A stretch of DNA of 64,000 bases from Chryseobacterium paridis (lineage in GTDB: Bacteria; Bacteroidota; Bacteroidia; Flavobacteriales; Weeksellaceae), in assembly GCF_016595215.1 (NCBI RefSeq), contig NZ_JAENHK010000010.1, forward strand, positions 1,019,136-1,083,135, given 5' to 3'. Under the pieces are notes generated by a model. That model was not told the DNA's origin. It did not search any database and saw only the letters and a list, made by a program, of their open reading frames with translations. A program made the translations under genes and the position numbers. Position 1 is the stretch's first letter; each line of letters starts with the position of its first letter. This document shows positions 1-9,463 of the stretch, piece after piece.

Positions 1-180
1 ATTATTCCATCGGGTAAAATTCTGTAAATTATTAAACTGATGAAATACTTTATCCACCGGAAAATCTATTTCTTTTTCTATTTTAAAGTTTTTACTGTCC
101 TCCACAAAATAGTACATGGAAAGCGCATAAGCACCTACCAGCAAAACAACAATTACACTTATTATTTTAATAAAACGCAT
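1..180 (-). CDS. SRPBCC-like membrane-anchored protein, N-terminal part
   Basis: The frame opens with ATG at 180 and runs off the window start, giving 60 residues. Residues 3-25 are a hydrophobic helix (FIKIISVIVVLLVGAYAL), which acts as a membrane anchor or uncleaved signal. It is followed by a stretch ending FPVDKVFHQFNNLQNFTRW. That pattern, a strand, then 'F-P-V-x-K-V-F' and an 'N-F-T-R-W' turn, matches the first strand and helix of polyketide-cyclase/START-like (SRPBCC) proteins common in Flavobacteriia. Ligand and role are unknown and the C-terminal part is not in the window. The frame is secure; the family call rests on about 35 residues. Confidence 0.6.
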   Translation of the reverse strand, partial: MRFIKIISVIVVLLVGAYALSMYYFVEDSKNFKIEKEIDFPVDKVFHQFNNLQNFTRWNN

Positions 181-199
181 CGCACAAAAGTAAGACAAA

Positions 200-228
200 T
201 AAAAAAAGTGACCAATATATTGATCACT
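200..228 (-). terminator. Rho-independent terminator after the YD-like secreted protein gene
   Basis: Bases 208-227 form a nearly perfect 20-base palindrome (GTGACCAATA/TATTGATCAC). Read on the minus strand it is followed by a run of seven T. It lies about 20 bases past the stop codon at 246, the right place to end that transcript. Confidence 0.65.
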
Positions 229-245
229 CTGGTTGTATGTTTATT

Positions 246-1403
246 TTATTTATAATATTCAATTTCCCTAGTCCACATATATAAATCTTTTCCGTCTACA
301 TTTTTAATAATTTTCTTCCAGTTTTTTTGTTTATCAAAAGTATATTTGAATGTAATTACAGTCGGTTCTATATCTTTATCCTCACTTCCATATTTATCTA
401 AATAATACAATTTTGTTATGTAGTTACCATCATATACGAATCTTAAATCATACCAAATCTTATCATTGTAGTACATTGTTCTTCTCTCTAGTTTTTGATC
501 TTTGGTATAAGTATAAACAGTATAAGAAGTTTTTCCATAATCATCATTTTTTTCTTCTCTAATTATTCTTCCATTTTCAAACATAATATAAGAATAGAAT
601 TTTCCATCTTTAAAGTCAATCTGTTTTGCTAGATTTCCAACCTTGTCATATTCATATTTAAGATGTCTCGTTAAGGATACTCTTTTGTTTTGAAAATCTT
701 CTTCATAATTGAAAAATTTCTCTTCCACCACTCGATATTGTTTATCATAAACCTTAATTCTGGTCAATCTCTTATGGTAAATAGAATCTTTTGCTCTTGT
801 GTAGGAACGCTCATCAACACTTTTCCAAATATCATTTGTAATTGCAAAAATGCTATCAGTCTTTGAAATAGTATCAAACTTCGTAACGAATAAAGGTTTA
901 AAGCTTTCAAGATTATTTACAAATATTTCCAAAGGCTCATTCTCCCATTTATAATAGTATTTCTTAAATTTAGCAATTTTACTATTCTTGTCATAAAAGT
1001 AATGAGAAGATTTTTCTGAATATTTATTTTTAGAGCTTTCTGTAATTATTCTATTTAAGTCATCGTACACATAGGTATAGTCATCTACTATTTCACCGGA
1101 TTTATAATACCAAATCTCTTTTATAATATTTCTATTTTTATCAAAATACACCTCATTGTTTATGTACCTGCAAAAGTTGGTTTCGAACCAAGTATCTTTC
1201 ATTCTGTTTCTCAAATTTTTAGGAGTCATTATTACCGCATGCCCATATTCGTCATCTCCCTTCATAAATGTAAACGGACCAGAATCATTCAGAAAAATTA
1301 CAGATTCTTTTATAAATTTAGGTTTTCCAAAAATTGAATCTTTAATAACCTGAGAGCTAAAAAAAGCAGATAAAAGAATAAAAAGAAATAATAATCGTTT
1401 CAT
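246..1403 (-). CDS. Secreted protein with YD-like repeat strands
   Basis: I start this 385-residue protein at the ATG at 1403, because it gives a clean signal peptide (MKRLLFLFILLSAFFSSQ); the frame stays open 63 bases further upstream. The mature part is rich in Tyr, Asp and Lys. It has repeated strand-turn units such as YTYVYDDLNRIIT, HLKYEYDKVGNLAKQ and YTYTKDQKLERRTMYY, which resemble degenerate RHS/YD repeats. No enzyme motif is visible, so it is probably a cell-envelope protein. It is downstream of the glycogen operon in the same direction, but a hairpin at 1423-1455 separates them. Function unknown. Confidence 0.75.
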   Translation of the reverse strand: MKRLLFLFILLSAFFSSQVIKDSIFGKPKFIKESVIFLNDSGPFTFMKGDDEYGHAVIMTPKNLRNRMKDTWFETNFCRYINNEVYFDKNRNIIKEIWYYKSGEIVDDYTYVYDDLNRIITESSKNKYSEKSSHYFYDKNSKIAKFKKYYYKWENEPLEIFVNNLESFKPLFVTKFDTISKTDSIFAITNDIWKSVDERSYTRAKDSIYHKRLTRIKVYDKQYRVVEEKFFNYEEDFQNKRVSLTRHLKYEYDKVGNLAKQIDFKDGKFYSYIMFENGRIIREEKNDDYGKTSYTVYTYTKDQKLERRTMYYNDKIWYDLRFVYDGNYITKLYYLDKYGSEDKDIEPTVITFKYTFDKQKNWKKIIKNVDGKDLYMWTREIEYYK

Positions 1404-1422
1404 TGTTGAAATCTTTAAAGCA

Positions 1423-1455
1423 ATACGGAGAAGTATTAGATTCCTCCTCCGTATT
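1423..1455 (-). terminator. Hairpin between glgC and the next gene
   Basis: Arms AATACGGAG (1422-1430) and CTCCGTATT (1447-1455) can pair around a 16-base loop. It follows the glgC stop and precedes the start at 1403. There is no clean T run after it on the minus strand, so it may be a weak terminator, an attenuator or an mRNA-stabilising stem. Confidence 0.4.
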
Positions 1456-1522
1456 ATTCTTGTCAAAGTTGTGGATTTTTTTGAATTTCAATAAGTAATG
1501 TAAGTTGGTATTCCATTAGATT

Positions 1523-2791
1523 CTATCCAATATGAGTTCCTGGTAGCAAAACAGCCCCTTTTTTCACGACTACAATTCCATCTTGAACAGAATGTGTTTC
1601 ATAATCCCCATCATGTAGATGCTTACCTCCAATGATCCTTACATTATCTCCGATATAGCAGTTCTTGTCTAAAATTGCTTTTTCTATATAGCAGTACTTA
1701 CCAATTCCCATATTAGGATAGCCTTTTCTATCATTCATAACAATTTCTGTAGTATTCTGATAGAAATCCGCACCCATCACATAAGAATTTACAATAGTAC
1801 TTCCTTTATCTATTCTCGTTCTGTTTCCTATCACAGAATTTTCAATTTTATCTGCCATAATAATACATCCATCTCCAAAGACTGCTTTACTTACATAAGA
1901 TCCATTAATTTTTGATGGCGGAAGCATTCTTGCTCTTGTATATATAGGTGATGATGAGAATAAATTAAATTGTGGAAAATCCTGGCATAAATCCAGGTTG
2001 GCTTCGTAAAAAGACTCGATAGTTCCTATATCGGTCCAATATCCTTCATACTGATAACTTAATGTAGTATAGCTTCCTATTGAATTAGGAATAATATCTT
2101 TTCCAAAATCGTCTCCTGCCCCTTCATCAAACATTTTTTTCAGAATACTTTTTGTGAATATATAAATTCCCATAGAAGCTAAATATTCTTTTCCTTCATG
2201 TTTGTTGTGTTCTGAAACTTCAGATTTCCAATCTCCCAAAACATCCATACCAGGTTTCTCAACAAAAGAAGTAATGTTTCCTTCATCATCTGATTTTAAG
2301 ATTCCAAAACCAGTTGCATCTTTAGCATTGACCGGGATAGTAGCAATGGTAACATCCCCCCCTTTTTCGATATGATAATCCAACATCTCTCTAAAGTCCA
2401 TCTGGTATAGCTGATCACCCGATAGAATTAAAATATAATCATAATCATACTTCTCAAGATGTTTCATCGACTGTCGAACAGCATCAGCTGTCCCCTGATA
2501 CCAACTTTCGTTTTCAACATTTTGCTCAGCTGCCAGAATATCTACAAATCCTTTACTGAAAATATCAAAATGATATGAGTTTTTAATATGAGAATTTAAA
2601 GAGGCGGAATTAAACTGAGTTAAAACCAAAATCTTATTCAATCCCGAATTCAAACAATTGGAAATAGGGATATCTACCAGTCTGTATTTTCCGGCAATTG
2701 GAACGGCTGGTTTTGACCTTGAATAGGTTAATGGAAAAAGTCTCGTTCCTCTACCTCCTCCCAAAACAATGGAAATAACATTGCGATTCAT
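1523..2791 (-). CDS. glgC: Glucose-1-phosphate adenylyltransferase
   Basis: The enzyme makes ADP-glucose from ATP and glucose-1-phosphate, the committed step of bacterial glycogen synthesis, in the cytosol. The 422 residues show the nucleotidyltransferase signature GGGRGTRLFPLT (11-22), the YQGTADAVR segment (98-106), SGDQLY with the metal-binding Asp (124-129) and FVEKPG (176-181). A left-handed beta-helix-like C-terminal third has repeated I/V-G-D/N turns. Length is normal for the family. It is the last gene of glgB-glgA-lipoprotein-glgC; the stop of the lipoprotein gene lies 14 bases upstream of its start. No glycogen phosphorylase or debranching gene is in this window. Confidence 0.96.
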   Translation of the reverse strand: MNRNVISIVLGGGRGTRLFPLTYSRSKPAVPIAGKYRLVDIPISNCLNSGLNKILVLTQFNSASLNSHIKNSYHFDIFSKGFVDILAAEQNVENESWYQGTADAVRQSMKHLEKYDYDYILILSGDQLYQMDFREMLDYHIEKGGDVTIATIPVNAKDATGFGILKSDDEGNITSFVEKPGMDVLGDWKSEVSEHNKHEGKEYLASMGIYIFTKSILKKMFDEGAGDDFGKDIIPNSIGSYTTLSYQYEGYWTDIGTIESFYEANLDLCQDFPQFNLFSSSPIYTRARMLPPSKINGSYVSKAVFGDGCIIMADKIENSVIGNRTRIDKGSTIVNSYVMGADFYQNTTEIVMNDRKGYPNMGIGKYCYIEKAILDKNCYIGDNVRIIGGKHLHDGDYETHSVQDGIVVVKKGAVLLPGTHIG

Positions 2792-2805
2792 AAATATCTT
2801 GCGTT

Positions 2806-3345
2806 TTATTTAATTAGATTTACTTTTCTATTCCTAGTATCCACTTGTACTCTAAAACATTCTTTGTTTTCATATTGTAGATTATTGTTAAAAACAATTA
2901 CCTCATATAAACCCTGATCATTTAATTCTTTAACTTCTTTATCTACACCATCAATTTCTATATTGTAATCTTTAAGCTTTTTTCTGAACAATTTATTTGT
3001 AATTAAAACATCCATAACTTCCACCTTATTTAACATGAAATTTTCGACATCCTTATCATACCTAGCTTTCCAGTCTTTGCCATATTTCGCATCTAATGCC
3101 ACAAAAGTTTTCTTGTTTTCAATATCAACACTATCCATTAACTTCTGATCAACATCACAACCTGCTACGTCAATATATTTGATTTTCCATTTTTCTGCAA
3201 TTCCATTTCTTCCTTCTACATTTGACATGTTGGGATAACCATATCCTAAGATCTTATAATATCCATCAGTAGGTGCCATTTTTTCTCTTCCTTTTTTACA
3301 AGATAAGGCCAGGAGCAATAATAAAAAAAGAAAAAAGGCTCTCAA
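2806..3345 (-). CDS. Small lipoprotein inside the glycogen operon, probable TTG start
   Basis: The reading frame is open from 3423, but an ATG there would overlap the end of glgA by 74 bases and put a long polar stretch ahead of the signal peptide. A TTG at 3345 begins five bases after the glgA stop and gives a textbook lipoprotein signal: a single Arg, a Leu/Phe-rich core and the lipobox ALSC at about residue 16 (MRAFFLFLLLLLALSC). The 179-residue product has no family I recognise. It contains EKWKIKYIDVAGCDVD and ends in a basic strand. Tight packing between glgA and glgC suggests co-transcription. An envelope lipoprotein is unexpected among cytosolic glycogen enzymes. Start choice is inference. 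Confidence 0.7.
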   Translation of the reverse strand: MRAFFLFLLLLLALSCKKGREKMAPTDGYYKILGYGYPNMSNVEGRNGIAEKWKIKYIDVAGCDVDQKLMDSVDIENKKTFVALDAKYGKDWKARYDKDVENFMLNKVEVMDVLITNKLFRKKLKDYNIEIDGVDKEVKELNDQGLYEVIVFNNNLQYENKECFRVQVDTRNRKVNLIK

Positions 3346-3349
3346 TATT

Positions 3350-4756
3350 TTACTTATTATATAATGCGATATACTTTTCTGCCGATTTCTCCCATGCAAA
3401 ATCAAACTGCATATTTGACGCAATAAGATCTTCCATGGCTCCTTTTTGATGATAGATGTTTAATCCTCTGTTCATAGCATGAATCACATCATCTACTCCC
3501 GGATAAGAAAAATTTAATCCGGCCCCACCTGTAGAAATATCGGCTACAGTATCTTTTAATCCTCCCGTATACCTTACAATTGGCACTGTTCCATATCTCA
3601 TGGAGTACATTTGATTCAATCCACAAGGTTCTACTCTTGACGGCATTAATAAAAAGTCCGCTGAAGCATAGATTTTATGAGATAAATATTCTTTATATCC
3701 AAGATCCAAAGCAAAGTTGCTATAGAGATATTCGTATTCCTTTAATTTATCTTCGATATATCTGTTTCCCGAACCGAGGATCATAATATTTAAAGCACCC
3801 TGGCTTTGTCTTATACTTCTCCAAACTACATCAGGCAGCAAGTCAGCCCCTTTTTCAGTTGCGAACCTTCCTATAAAAGCAAACAAAGGAAGCTCCGGTT
3901 TTAATCTATATTCTTTACAAAGTTTTGCCTTGCTTTTCTTTTTCTGCTCAACAGCATTTTTACTACTAAAATTATAATCCAGCATTGGATCTGTTTCAGG
4001 GTTCCACACTTCGGTATCAATACCATTGATTATTCCATATGCTTTTCCGTATTCTTCACGAACAAGGCTTTCAAGTCCCCGGAAGCTTATGAACAATTCT
4101 TCCAGATAACCTTCCGAAACAGTTGTAAAAGCAGTAGAACATTTAATCATACTTGCTAAAGGATTAATAAATCCGTTCCAATCCAAAAGCCCCCATTTAT
4201 AACTATCAAATGCAGGCATATAATGTGCCATTCCCCAACTCATCATTCCCTGATATTCCCCATTATGAATGGTTCCAATGGTTTTCACTCCTTTTAGGAA
4301 TCTAAATTCCGGACAATGTTCGATCATAAAAGGAACCAATCCTGTATGATAATCATGACAATGTAAAACATCAGGACGAATTTCCATGGCACTTAACCAA
4401 TGTAAAGCCCCATGCTGAAATGCTAAAAACTGAAAACTTTCATCCTGATAACCATAAGGATTATCGCGGTCCAAAAGTCCCGGTATTTTCACCATATACA
4501 ATTCAAAACCCAAAACATCAGTCTTCTCTTTCATTACCACCACCTGAAGCATTGTACCTCCCTGATGAATAAAACCATCAAAAACAATATCAAATTCATG
4601 GTCATGCACAAAAGCTTTATTGTACCAAGGCATTACAACTTTAGCTTCAACTCCTTTTATTTTATTCTGATATTTAGGTAATGCGCCCACAACATCTGCC
4701 AAGCCTCCTACTTTTGCTATCGGATAACATTCCGTGCTAAGATGATATACAATCAT
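3350..4756 (-). CDS. glgA: Glycogen synthase (ADP-glucose type, GT5)
   Basis: The enzyme transfers glucose from ADP-glucose to the non-reducing end of alpha-1,4-glucan. Its 468 residues show the GT5 N-terminal motif KVGGLADVVGALP (15-27), containing the ADP-glucose-contacting K-x-G-G-L. They also show the C-terminal nucleotide-sugar site SRVEPCGLNQMY (373 onward), with Glu376 as the expected catalytic-site Glu, and the TGGL segment a little later. Length is usual for GlgA. The start lies one base after the glgB stop at 4758, so the two are surely co-transcribed and probably translationally coupled. Confidence 0.95.
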   Translation of the reverse strand: MIVYHLSTECYPIAKVGGLADVVGALPKYQNKIKGVEAKVVMPWYNKAFVHDHEFDIVFDGFIHQGGTMLQVVVMKEKTDVLGFELYMVKIPGLLDRDNPYGYQDESFQFLAFQHGALHWLSAMEIRPDVLHCHDYHTGLVPFMIEHCPEFRFLKGVKTIGTIHNGEYQGMMSWGMAHYMPAFDSYKWGLLDWNGFINPLASMIKCSTAFTTVSEGYLEELFISFRGLESLVREEYGKAYGIINGIDTEVWNPETDPMLDYNFSSKNAVEQKKKSKAKLCKEYRLKPELPLFAFIGRFATEKGADLLPDVVWRSIRQSQGALNIMILGSGNRYIEDKLKEYEYLYSNFALDLGYKEYLSHKIYASADFLLMPSRVEPCGLNQMYSMRYGTVPIVRYTGGLKDTVADISTGGAGLNFSYPGVDDVIHAMNRGLNIYHQKGAMEDLIASNMQFDFAWEKSAEKYIALYNK

Positions 4757-4757
4757 T

Positions 4758-6707
4758 TTACTTTTTATGTAATTTAATTCTATGTAATTTATACTTCTTA
4801 TCTCTTTTCTGTTTTAAAATTAATCCAGCTAATGGGGGTAATTTTAATGTAATTGATTTTGACCTGTTCATCCATTCTTTATGCTCTTCTTTCAGAATCT
4901 CTGGATCAACGCCTCCTCCACTATACCTTTCATCATCAGAATTGAAAACAACTTCCCAATGCGTTCCTTCATTTATGCCAATCTTATATTCTACAATTCG
5001 GGGTGTAAGATTTAGAACCACCATACAAACATCATCTCTTCTTTTTCCTTTTCTTAAATATACATACACCGAATTATCCTGGTCGTCCGCTTCTATCCAT
5101 TCAAAACCCTTAGGATTAAACTGATTTTCATAGAAAGCAGGTTCATATCTGTACATATGATTCAGATCCTTTATCAGAGTCTGCAAACCTTTATGAACAG
5201 GATACTGTAATAAATGCCAGTCCAGGCTTTGCTTAAAATTCCATTCACTGGTCTGCCCAAATTCATCACCCATAAAAAGCAACTTTGCTCCCGGATGGGT
5301 ATACATATATACATACAATGTACGAAGATTGGCAAACTTTTGCCATTCATCACCAGGCATTTTATAAATAAGACTCGATTTCCCATGTACGACCTCATCA
5401 TGTGAGAGGGGCATCATATAATTTTCATTATACATATACATAGATGCAAAAGTCAGTTTATGATGACTCCCTTTTCTGTGTATAGGATCCAGTTTAAAAT
5501 AATCCAAAGTGTCATGCATCCAGCCCATCATCCATTTCATTCCAAATCCTACTCCCCCATTATGTACGGGTTTTGTGAGCAAGGGAAAATCCGAACTCTC
5601 TTCTGCTATGGTAATGATGTTATTTCCAAATTCTTTATATACTGCAGTATTGAATTCCTGTAAAAAAGCTTTTGCTTCAAGATTTACATTTCCTCCATAT
5701 TGATTAGGCTCCCATTCACCCTCATTACGCGAATAGTCTAAATGAAGCATAGAGGTTACAGCATCTACACGCAATCCATCTGCATGGTATCTTTCAAGCC
5801 AAAACATAGCATTCGAAATCAGAAATGATTTCACTTCATTCCGTCCATAGTTAAAAATATATGATTTCCAATCCGGATGGAACCCTTTTTTAGGATCCTC
5901 ATGTTCGTATAAGGAAGAACCATCAAATTTATATAAGCCATTGGCATCACCCGGAAAATGTGAAGGAACCCAATCCAAAATCACACCAATTCCATTTCGA
6001 TGCAGCTCGTCAATCAGATACATGAGATCCTGAGGAGAACCGAACCTGGATGTCGCAGCATAGAAACCTGTAATCTGATATCCCCAACTGGGATCGTAAG
6101 GAAATTCCATTACGGGCATAAATTCTACATGCGTAAAACCCATTTCTTTAAGATACGGAACAAGCTTTTTAGCTATATCCCGATAGTTTAAAAACTTATC
6201 CGGGCTGTCTTCTTCTCTTACCCATGAACCTAAGTGTATTTCATACACTGAAATCGGAGATTCTAAACGGTTTACTTCCCATCTGCTATTCATCCACTCT
6301 TTATCACTCCATTCGTACCATGTTGTAGATACCAATGATGCAGCCTGAATGTTTTGTTCCCAGCTTAAGGCATATGGATCACTTTTTTCCAGAATTTCTC
6401 CATAGGCAGTTTCTATAGCATATTTGTACAAAGTTCCCCAGGTAAGTTCAGCAATAAAGCCTTCCCAGATCCCCGATCCATCCCAACGGGGATATAAAAT
6501 ATGATCTTTATGGTTCCAATTATTAAAATTTCCAATCACAGAAACCTTTTTAGCATTGGGAGCCCACACCGAAAAATAAACTCCCTGAACCCCATCTTTT
6601 TCTACAGAATGTGCCCCGAACTTATCGTACAGCTTATAATGCTTACCTTCTTTAAAAAGATAAACATCATGATCCGTAAAAAGAGTATATGTTTTAACAG
6701 AGTTCAT
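4758..6707 (-). CDS. glgB: 1,4-alpha-glucan branching enzyme (GH13)
   Basis: It forms alpha-1,6 branches in glycogen. The 649 residues hold an N-terminal CBM48-like domain (VSVIGNFNNWN, 55-65) and a GH13 barrel. The four conserved regions are visible: VILDWVPSHF (242-251), GLRVDAVTSM with nucleophile Asp315, ITIAEES with acid Glu369, and LSHDEVVHGK with Asp437. This matches the shorter GlgB form that lacks one N-terminal module. It is the first gene of the minus-strand glycogen operon and is divergent from the esterase at 6918 across a 210-base AT-rich gap, where the promoters of both must lie. Confidence 0.95.
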   Translation of the reverse strand: MNSVKTYTLFTDHDVYLFKEGKHYKLYDKFGAHSVEKDGVQGVYFSVWAPNAKKVSVIGNFNNWNHKDHILYPRWDGSGIWEGFIAELTWGTLYKYAIETAYGEILEKSDPYALSWEQNIQAASLVSTTWYEWSDKEWMNSRWEVNRLESPISVYEIHLGSWVREEDSPDKFLNYRDIAKKLVPYLKEMGFTHVEFMPVMEFPYDPSWGYQITGFYAATSRFGSPQDLMYLIDELHRNGIGVILDWVPSHFPGDANGLYKFDGSSLYEHEDPKKGFHPDWKSYIFNYGRNEVKSFLISNAMFWLERYHADGLRVDAVTSMLHLDYSRNEGEWEPNQYGGNVNLEAKAFLQEFNTAVYKEFGNNIITIAEESSDFPLLTKPVHNGGVGFGMKWMMGWMHDTLDYFKLDPIHRKGSHHKLTFASMYMYNENYMMPLSHDEVVHGKSSLIYKMPGDEWQKFANLRTLYVYMYTHPGAKLLFMGDEFGQTSEWNFKQSLDWHLLQYPVHKGLQTLIKDLNHMYRYEPAFYENQFNPKGFEWIEADDQDNSVYVYLRKGKRRDDVCMVVLNLTPRIVEYKIGINEGTHWEVVFNSDDERYSGGGVDPEILKEEHKEWMNRSKSITLKLPPLAGLILKQKRDKKYKLHRIKLHKK

Positions 6708-6917
6708 TTAGTGTTTAATTTATATTCTTTGAAACTACGAAAAATACAGTTAGAAACAATTAATTAAAATTCAAATAATTGTTATATAAGTTACTTCATC
6801 CACGTTACTATCAAATATATAAAATTTAGTAATCTCTAGATTTGTTTTTATCTAAAATTTCTGAGTGGATATATATAAAGTTTTTTTATAAATTTAGCAG
6901 TAATTTTTTAAAAACAC

Positions 6918-8042
6918 ATGATGAAGTTTAAGCTTTACACGGAAGAAAGTGACGACAGAACTGTATACATAACAGGAAACTTTAATAATTGGAATCCTAA
7001 GGACAGTAATTATCAGCTTACATCAACAGACCCTAACAATTACAGTATCGATATTGATGATAACATTCTTCCTACCAGCATTGAATATAAATTCACAAAA
7101 GGAGGCTGGGAAAACGTCGAACTTGATCAATATGGAAACATTACCCCCAATAGAAAAATTGAAAAATCTGTTGCTAGCGTTTCTGACGTAGTTAAAAAGT
7201 GGAGGCTTAACTGGGGACCTTTTAAAGATGAATTTTTCCCTATTGTTGAAATTATCTCGGAAGAATTTTACATTCCTCAACTGGACAGGTATCGCAAAGT
7301 ATGGGCATTACTTCCCTATGATTATTATGTTTCGAACAAAAGCTATCCTGTTTTGTATCTACAGGACGCTCAAAACCTTTTCAATGAAGGAAGTGAATAT
7401 GGAAACTGGGAAATAGATAAAAAGCTTTCTATTCTTTCAGAATATGGTCGTGGAGATGTAATTATCATTGCCATAGAGCATGGAAGTAAAGAACGAATAA
7501 AAGAATACATATTCGATAATGATAATGTTGCCAATGGTTCAGAAGGGAAAAAGTATATCCGGTTTATCACAGATACATTAAAACCATTTGTCGACGAACA
7601 TTACCGCACCAAAAAAGACAGGGAAAATACTGGTATTGGTGGCAGTTCTTTAGGCGCTCTAATAAGTATATACAGCGGATTTCTTTATCCGGAAGTATAT
7701 TCTAAATTACTGATCTTCTCTCCTTCACTTTGGGTAGAACCCAATAACAATTTTCCATTGATGAACTTCAGAGTCCCTTTTAAAACAAAAATATATTTAT
7801 ACGGAGGCGGAAAAGAAGGCTCCAAAATGGTAAAGAGAATTCATATTTTTGAGGAGTATCTAAGAAAATGGGAGAAGAAAAACCTCTTTGATTTTGAGTT
7901 TAAAACCAACATCAATCCCGAAGGTACCCATAGTGAATTTTACTGGTCCCAGGAATTCCCAAGAGCTATTGAATGGCTGTTCTACGACAATATAGAAAAT
8001 CCGGTAGAAGTAACTCCACAACAAAAAAGTATTAAACAGTAA
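6918..8042 (+). CDS. CBM48-like domain plus esterase D-type alpha/beta hydrolase
   Basis: The 374-residue protein joins an N-terminal CBM48-like module (VYITGNFNNWNP, about 17-28) to a serine esterase domain of the Pfam 'putative esterase' type. The nucleophile elbow is GGSSLGA with Ser244 as the likely nucleophile. A Gly-rich YLYGGGKEGS strand and ...GTHSEFYW (probable catalytic His) follow. There is no signal peptide, so it acts in the cytosol. The same GNFNNWN motif occurs in the divergent glgB product, which hints at alpha-glucan binding. It also heads a co-directional run: the aminopeptidase starts five bases after its stop. ATG at 6918 and at 6921 are both possible starts. Substrate unknown. 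Confidence 0.8.
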   Translation: MMKFKLYTEESDDRTVYITGNFNNWNPKDSNYQLTSTDPNNYSIDIDDNILPTSIEYKFTKGGWENVELDQYGNITPNRKIEKSVASVSDVVKKWRLNWGPFKDEFFPIVEIISEEFYIPQLDRYRKVWALLPYDYYVSNKSYPVLYLQDAQNLFNEGSEYGNWEIDKKLSILSEYGRGDVIIIAIEHGSKERIKEYIFDNDNVANGSEGKKYIRFITDTLKPFVDEHYRTKKDRENTGIGGSSLGALISIYSGFLYPEVYSKLLIFSPSLWVEPNNNFPLMNFRVPFKTKIYLYGGGKEGSKMVKRIHIFEEYLRKWEKKNLFDFEFKTNINPEGTHSEFYWSQEFPRAIEWLFYDNIENPVEVTPQQKSIKQ

Positions 8043-8047
8043 AGGAT

Positions 8048-9463
8048 ATGAAATTAATCAATAAAAAAAATAAAAGCTATACTCAGATCTTCCAGTTATT
8101 TACAGAAGAAGAATGGGCTAAAACCAGTAAAAATTTCAATAAAAATATTTCGACTTTTTTCACGGGAAAGAAGTATGAGATTTTTATTAATACTACAGAA
8201 GAAGGAATTCATTACTTTATCGGTTTAGGAAAATCATCCGCTCAGAATTTTGAGATCCAACAGGTTGCTGTAAAGTTTTCACAAGCCCAAAAGAAAAACC
8301 TAAAAGCTGTTCCTACTTTACTATTAGGAGATTTTATAGATCAAAAACAGTTTGAAGAATTTGTAAAAGGGCTACTCGTTGGAACCTACCATTATCCTTT
8401 CGATAAAAGCCATCCATTCTGGAATACCAAGTTTGAAATTCATTTCGAAAATATAGGCCAGAAAAAACTGGATTCTATCGGTCACCGAACGATTGCATTA
8501 ACGAATGGGCAGACAGCCTGCCAGGAATGGCTAAACAAACCAGCCAATCTTAAGAAACCGAATGCTCTAAGTTCATACCTTAAAAATCTAGCAAAAGAAT
8601 ATCAGTTAAAATACACAGTATTCAACAGAAAGAAATGCGAAGAACTAGGCCTTGGAGCGTATTTATCCGTTAACCAAGGGAGTGCTTATGATGCAGCTTT
8701 CACAATTCTTGAATATAAAACAACCGTTAAAAATGCTAAGACCATTGGTTTAATTGGTAAATGTGTATTATTCGATACAGGAGGAATCTCCTTAAAGGAT
8801 CACCAGAATCTGCATTATATGAAATCTGATATGGGTGGAGCAACAGCTGTTTTGGGAACCTTAATTTATGCTTCAGAAATGCAGCTTCCTGTAAACCTTA
8901 TCGTTATTTTACCCATTACAGATAATGCTATTTCTGAAAATGCTTTTCTTCCAAGTGATGTGATTACTGCTTATAACGGAAAAACCATTGAGGTATTAAA
9001 TACAGATGCAGAAGGAAGGATGATCTTAGCTGATTCCCTTTCTTATCTTGCAAAAAACTACAAAACCGATCTCCTCATTGATCTGGCAACATTAACCGGA
9101 AGTTCAGTAAGGATGTTTGGTGATACCTGTGGGGCATTATTTTCTAATGACAAAGATCTAAGAGATCTCCTATTAAAAACCGGAGATAAAACCAACCAAA
9201 GATTATGGAATCTTCCTTTATGGGATATTTGGAAAGATGATATTCAATCTGATGTAGCAGACTTAAAAAACATCTCTATGAAACCGATTGGAGATTGTAT
9301 TATTGCTGCAAAATTTTTAGAACAATTTATAGAAGATCACCCTAAGTGGGCCCATTTAGATATTGCAGGTGTAGCATTTGGAAGCGTTGGCTATGCTAAA
9401 GAAAAAGCAGCAACCGGCTTTGGAGTGCAATTACTGGCCGATTTAATCGAAAATTATCACTAA
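8048..9463 (+). CDS. Leucyl aminopeptidase-family metallopeptidase (M17)
   Basis: M17 enzymes remove N-terminal residues from peptides with two metal ions. The 471-residue protein keeps the full set of expected catalytic residues: IGKCVLFDTGGISLK (from about 236; metal Lys and Asp, catalytic Lys), MKSDMGG, and NTDAEGRM (about 318-325; Asp, Glu and catalytic Arg). The N-terminal domain is divergent. It is packed against the CBM48-esterase gene and followed by a 140-base gap before the ATP-grasp genes. In context it may trim, mature or recycle a small peptide made by the ligases downstream, or simply be a general peptidase. Confidence 0.88.
   Translation: MKLINKKNKSYTQIFQLFTEEEWAKTSKNFNKNISTFFTGKKYEIFINTTEEGIHYFIGLGKSSAQNFEIQQVAVKFSQAQKKNLKAVPTLLLGDFIDQKQFEEFVKGLLVGTYHYPFDKSHPFWNTKFEIHFENIGQKKLDSIGHRTIALTNGQTACQEWLNKPANLKKPNALSSYLKNLAKEYQLKYTVFNRKKCEELGLGAYLSVNQGSAYDAAFTILEYKTTVKNAKTIGLIGKCVLFDTGGISLKDHQNLHYMKSDMGGATAVLGTLIYASEMQLPVNLIVILPITDNAISENAFLPSDVITAYNGKTIEVLNTDAEGRMILADSLSYLAKNYKTDLLIDLATLTGSSVRMFGDTCGALFSNDKDLRDLLLKTGDKTNQRLWNLPLWDIWKDDIQSDVADLKNISMKPIGDCIIAAKFLEQFIEDHPKWAHLDIAGVAFGSVGYAKEKAATGFGVQLLADLIENYH

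Noticed and set aside
185..192. TACTTTTG on the minus strand as promoter of the SRPBCC-like gene
   Set aside because: It lies five bases from the ATG, so the transcript would start at or inside the start codon; a leaderless message is possible but unsupported.
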